Of a stretch of 7,101 bases of DNA, positions 5,313 through 7,101 are shown in pieces. The DNA is from Candidatus Bathyarchaeota archaeon. GTDB lineage: Archaea; Thermoproteota; Bathyarchaeia; Bathyarchaeales; UBA233. The notes under the pieces were generated by a model. It was given only the letters and a program-made list of their open reading frames with translations. It did no database searches and was not told the origin of the DNA. Every line of letters begins with the position of its first letter. Position 1 is the stretch's first letter. A program made the translations under genes and the position numbers. Location of the stretch: the NCBI GenBank assembly GCA_003661945.1, contig QMXC01000060.1, positions 1-7,101 of the forward strand. Reading direction: 5' to 3'.

Positions 5313-6773
5313 CTATTCCACATGTACCCGGTAAAGGTCAATGTCTTCACGCATCTCACGCGTCAGCTTCAGGAATTCTCTTACCGCCCGTTCAACGTCT
5401 TTCGCCTGAGTTATGTATCGACCAACTATGATTATGTCTGCGCCTTTCTGCAAGGCTTCTCGAGCTGTTTCGGGAATTATGCCGCCAGCGACGCCTATAA
5501 GTAGCCGTTTCTCTTTGAAAGCCGCCTTCAACTTCGAAATCAGTTCCAACCCTATGGTTTTACCAGTCTCCACGTCTATAGCGCGGTGAATTATCACTAC
5601 GTCTGGAAGCTCCTTCAGTTCACGAAGCTTCTCCAAAGGGTTCTTTACATACATCATGTCTACGAAGGCATATATGCCGAGCCTTTTCGCTTCATAGATG
5701 AACTTGTCTAGAGTCTGCGGAGCCGCGAGCCCAGAAGCTACAACAGCATCAGCAGTCGCTTCATAGGCTATGTCCACTTCAACCTTGCCCACGTCCAAAG
5801 TTTTCAGATCAGCTATCATAAAAACATCCTTAGCCACCGAACGTAGCTCCTCGATTACACGGGTGCCGTATTTCTTGATAAGCGGAGTCCCAACCTCGAG
5901 GATTATCCGGTCGCTCCGAGGAACCTGTTCAATTATCTTTTTTGTACGCTCCAAGCTTGGAATGTCTAGGGCTATTTGAAGATAGGGCGGACGCCACAGC
6001 CGTGGAACCTTAAAGCCCATTATCGGGTGTTTAGCACGATCCTTGTCATAGAGCACTTTATCCAAAGGAGGATATTTCATCAACGCTCTTCTCAACGCGA
6101 GCTTCGTAGCACTGTAATTATAGTGGTAAATTTTGCGGTAGTCCTTAGCCTTAGGATGAACAAAAACGCTGCAGATAATAACCCAGTCATCCACCTTATC
6201 CCGCGGGATAATCCCCTCCTCAACGGCGTCTGCAACAGCCTTAGCCACAGCAGCTTGCGCTGGACCGAAGATTTTGCCAGCATCCTCCATGTTCTTCACG
6301 GTTACTTTCGGAACCAGAAGCGTGTGGGGCTTAGGCGGAAGATTGGGACGAATAACCGCGAGCAAAGGCGTATGCCCCATTGACAGGCTCGACAACCCCG
6401 AAGCGAAAGCCTCTCCAATCGGACCTGTCTTGTCGCCTATAAGCAGATCCACGTGAGCCACTTCCTCACCTTCGCCTACGAGCGCCTCGCCGATAAAATA
6501 CGCCGCGCCCCTAAGCGACTCAAAAGCCTCCAGAGGCGCGGTAGGAACTGAAAAAGTTCGAGCTACATCGTCGAACTTCACATGAAACTCCCGCATCCAC
6601 TGATAAAGAGTATCCCGATGAATGTTAAGGATTTTAGCAGTGCCGGAAATTGTCGGACGTATAGGCTTTTTACCCTCAGCAATCCGAACTTTTAACTCCC
6701 TTTCCATAGCGTTTCTCAGAATCTCGACAAACTCTTCCCTCGTCTGCGGCTTCTTCACATTTAATTCCGACAT
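5313..6773 (-). CDS. fae-hps: HTH-Fae-Hps fusion: formaldehyde-activating enzyme / 3-hexulose-6-phosphate synthase with N-terminal helix-turn-helix
   Basis: This 486-residue protein has three parts. Residues 11-75 hold a helix-turn-helix of Fis type (TISGTAKILNIHRDTLYQWMREF at 41-63). Residues 92-234 are Fae, which condenses formaldehyde with tetrahydromethanopterin. It has GEALVGEGEEVAHVDLLIG with the expected catalytic His107, GHTPLLAVIRPNL and the KLALRRALMKYP end. Residues 263-486 are Hps, an OMP-decarboxylase-like barrel that interconverts ribulose-5-phosphate plus formaldehyde with hexulose-6-phosphate. It has LQIALDIPSLERT, DLKTLD at 322-327, VAGGI and IIVGRYIT. Archaeal Fae-Hps fusions are known and can supply pentose phosphates, but they normally begin at Fae. 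ATG 6773 is chosen because a TATA box lies about 40 bases upstream. A TTG at 6854 would put that promoter inside the coding region. No Shine-Dalgarno is visible. Confidence 0.93.
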   Translation of the reverse strand: MSELNVKKPQTREEFVEILRNAMERELKVRIAEGKKPIRPTISGTAKILNIHRDTLYQWMREFHVKFDDVARTFSVPTAPLEAFESLRGAAYFIGEALVGEGEEVAHVDLLIGDKTGPIGEAFASGLSSLSMGHTPLLAVIRPNLPPKPHTLLVPKVTVKNMEDAGKIFGPAQAAVAKAVADAVEEGIIPRDKVDDWVIICSVFVHPKAKDYRKIYHYNYSATKLALRRALMKYPPLDKVLYDKDRAKHPIMGFKVPRLWRPPYLQIALDIPSLERTKKIIEQVPRSDRIILEVGTPLIKKYGTRVIEELRSVAKDVFMIADLKTLDVGKVEVDIAYEATADAVVASGLAAPQTLDKFIYEAKRLGIYAFVDMMYVKNPLEKLRELKELPDVVIIHRAIDVETGKTIGLELISKLKAAFKEKRLLIGVAGGIIPETAREALQKGADIIIVGRYITQAKDVERAVREFLKLTREMREDIDLYRVHVE

Positions 6774-6829
6774 CGCGCATGACACCAAGACGGTATATTG
6801 CGCTATTTGTATATAAGTCTGTCGGAATT
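6763..6829. repeat. 10-base inverted repeat flanking the Fae-Hps promoter (candidate operator)
   Basis: AATTCCGACA at 6763-6772 and TGTCGGAATT at 6820-6829 are perfect reverse complements separated by 47 bases. One arm overlaps the start codon region of the Fae-Hps gene. The other abuts the TATA box at the BRE position. Near-copies occur at 6901-6910 (AAATCCGACA, one mismatch) and 6651-6657 (TGTCGGA core, inside the HTH coding region). On the minus strand at 6836-6820 the unit CGACA occurs twice, exactly 10 bases apart. The placement suggests operator sites; the binding protein is unknown. Confidence 0.5.
6810..6816 (-). promoter_or_regulatory. TATA box of the HTH-Fae-Hps gene
   Basis: TTATATA on the minus strand is the best TATA box in the window. 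With initiation about 26 bases downstream the transcript would begin near 6787, leaving a leader of about 14 bases before ATG 6773. That fits the absence of a Shine-Dalgarno. The bases just upstream, where the BRE should be, are occupied by one arm of the TCCGACA inverted repeat. Confidence 0.65.
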
Positions 6830-6946
6830 TGTCGAAGAAACGCGGGGTAAACAATCGGCATATCTGTTTCGATTAAGAAAACAGGGCGTATGCTCCTTGG
6901 AAATCCGACACTTTACGAGAGGGTTGCTGACGAATTGGAAGGCAGT

Positions 6947-7101
6947 TCATTGATTATTCGACAAACCTTGTTTCACTGCGTTTTCGAATGCTTCTGCTGC
7001 TTGGGACGAGAATCCGACGAATGTTACTTGTTGTAGGCTTGTTCCTTGGTCTATGTGACTTTTAAGTTGTTGTGTCATGATTTGTGCTGCTTTTTGTATG
7101 G
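6947..7101 (-). CDS. C-terminal fragment of an unidentified protein
   Basis: On the minus strand a frame open from the window edge to a TGA at 6949-6947 encodes the last 50 residues of a protein I do not recognise. It is rich in glutamine (IQKAAQIMTQQLKSHIDQG, then a VTFVGFSSQAAEAFENAVKQG stretch and the end LSNNQ). It looks soluble, with no cysteine and no membrane segment. An in-frame ATG at 7080 is internal to the open frame, so the real start is probably beyond the window. It lies upstream of HTH-Fae-Hps in the same direction, separated by 173 bases that contain that gene's promoter, so it is probably a separate transcription unit. Confidence 0.55.
   Translation of the reverse strand, partial: IQKAAQIMTQQLKSHIDQGTSLQQVTFVGFSSQAAEAFENAVKQGLSNNQ

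Noticed and set aside
5301..5314. AGCCT-AAAA-AGGCT hairpin at the end of the Fae-Hps gene as a terminator.
   Set aside because: A five-pair stem overlapping the stop codon and not followed by a T-run on the minus strand is too weak to call.
6774..6854. TTG start at 6854 giving a 513-residue Fae-Hps protein.
   Set aside because: The extra 27 residues would cover the TATA box and show no family resemblance. ATG 6773 is a better start.
6864..6884. CTGTTT/AAACAG inverted repeat with a nine-base loop in the gap before Fae-Hps.
   Set aside because: Six pairs in AT-rich DNA are expected by chance, and it has no clear relation to a promoter or gene end.
6849..7036. A plus-strand frame with a protein-like stretch (SIKKTGRMLLGNPTLYERVADELEG) including an ATG at 6890.
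   Set aside because: It has no Shine-Dalgarno or promoter, is short, and from 6947 on becomes the antisense of the minus-strand fragment with a cysteine-rich nonsense-like end. A decayed gene remnant cannot be excluded, but chance is as likely.
1..7101. CRISPR arrays, insertion sequences, tRNA or rRNA genes.
   Set aside because: No regularly spaced repeats, transposase-like proteins, terminal repeats or tRNA-like folds were seen. The window is almost fully occupied by housekeeping coding sequence.

Overview
The window is archaeal chromosome. It carries the archaeal forms of uL2 and uS19, the archaea/eukaryote-specific ribosomal proteins eS6, eS24 and eS31 (S27ae), the gamma subunit of initiation factor aIF2, RNA polymerase subunit Rpo7, Spt4 and a GTP-dependent dephospho-CoA kinase. 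A Fae-Hps enzyme and the sequence style suggest a TACK-type lineage such as Bathyarchaeia. That placement is inferred from protein resemblance and no tree was run.

Layout. Positions 1-597 (+ strand) hold the 3' end of rpl2 and then rps19, the middle of the classical S10 ribosomal protein operon. The operon stops there: rpl22 does not follow, and a minus-strand gene begins 7 bases beyond the rps19 stop. Positions 5211 down to 605 are a nearly gapless minus-strand operon, in transcription order eS6, aIF2-gamma, PIN-domain protein, Rpo7, Spt4, dephospho-CoA kinase, eS24, eS31, then after a 44-base gap a 141-residue protein of unknown function. Junctions are tight: a 29-base overlap, TAA-ATG abutments, a TAATG overlap and a 3-base gap. 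Several Shine-Dalgarno sequences lie inside the Lys/Glu-rich 3' ends of the upstream genes. The operon couples small-subunit ribosome assembly, initiator tRNA delivery, RNA polymerase stalk and elongation, and CoA synthesis, a gene order that is largely conserved in archaea.

Positions 6773 down to 5313 encode a 486-residue protein with three parts: an N-terminal Fis-like helix-turn-helix domain, a formaldehyde-activating enzyme (Fae) domain and a 3-hexulose-6-phosphate synthase (Hps) domain. Fae-Hps is a known archaeal fusion linking formaldehyde, the tetrahydromethanopterin C1 pool and ribulose-5-phosphate. The added DNA-binding domain is the most unusual item in the window. Its promoter has a clear TATA box lying between the arms of a perfect 10-base inverted repeat (AATTCCGACA / TGTCGGAATT), with further copies of the core nearby. 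This suggests an autoregulated enzyme-regulator, which is a hypothesis. Positions 6947-7101 hold the C-terminal end of an unidentified minus-strand gene.

A second oddity is aIF2-gamma. Its reading frame has no ATG, GTG or TTG upstream of the G1 nucleotide-binding motif. The best candidate start is a CTG at 4751, with an AGGAGG sequence upstream, which gives 415 residues, the usual family length.
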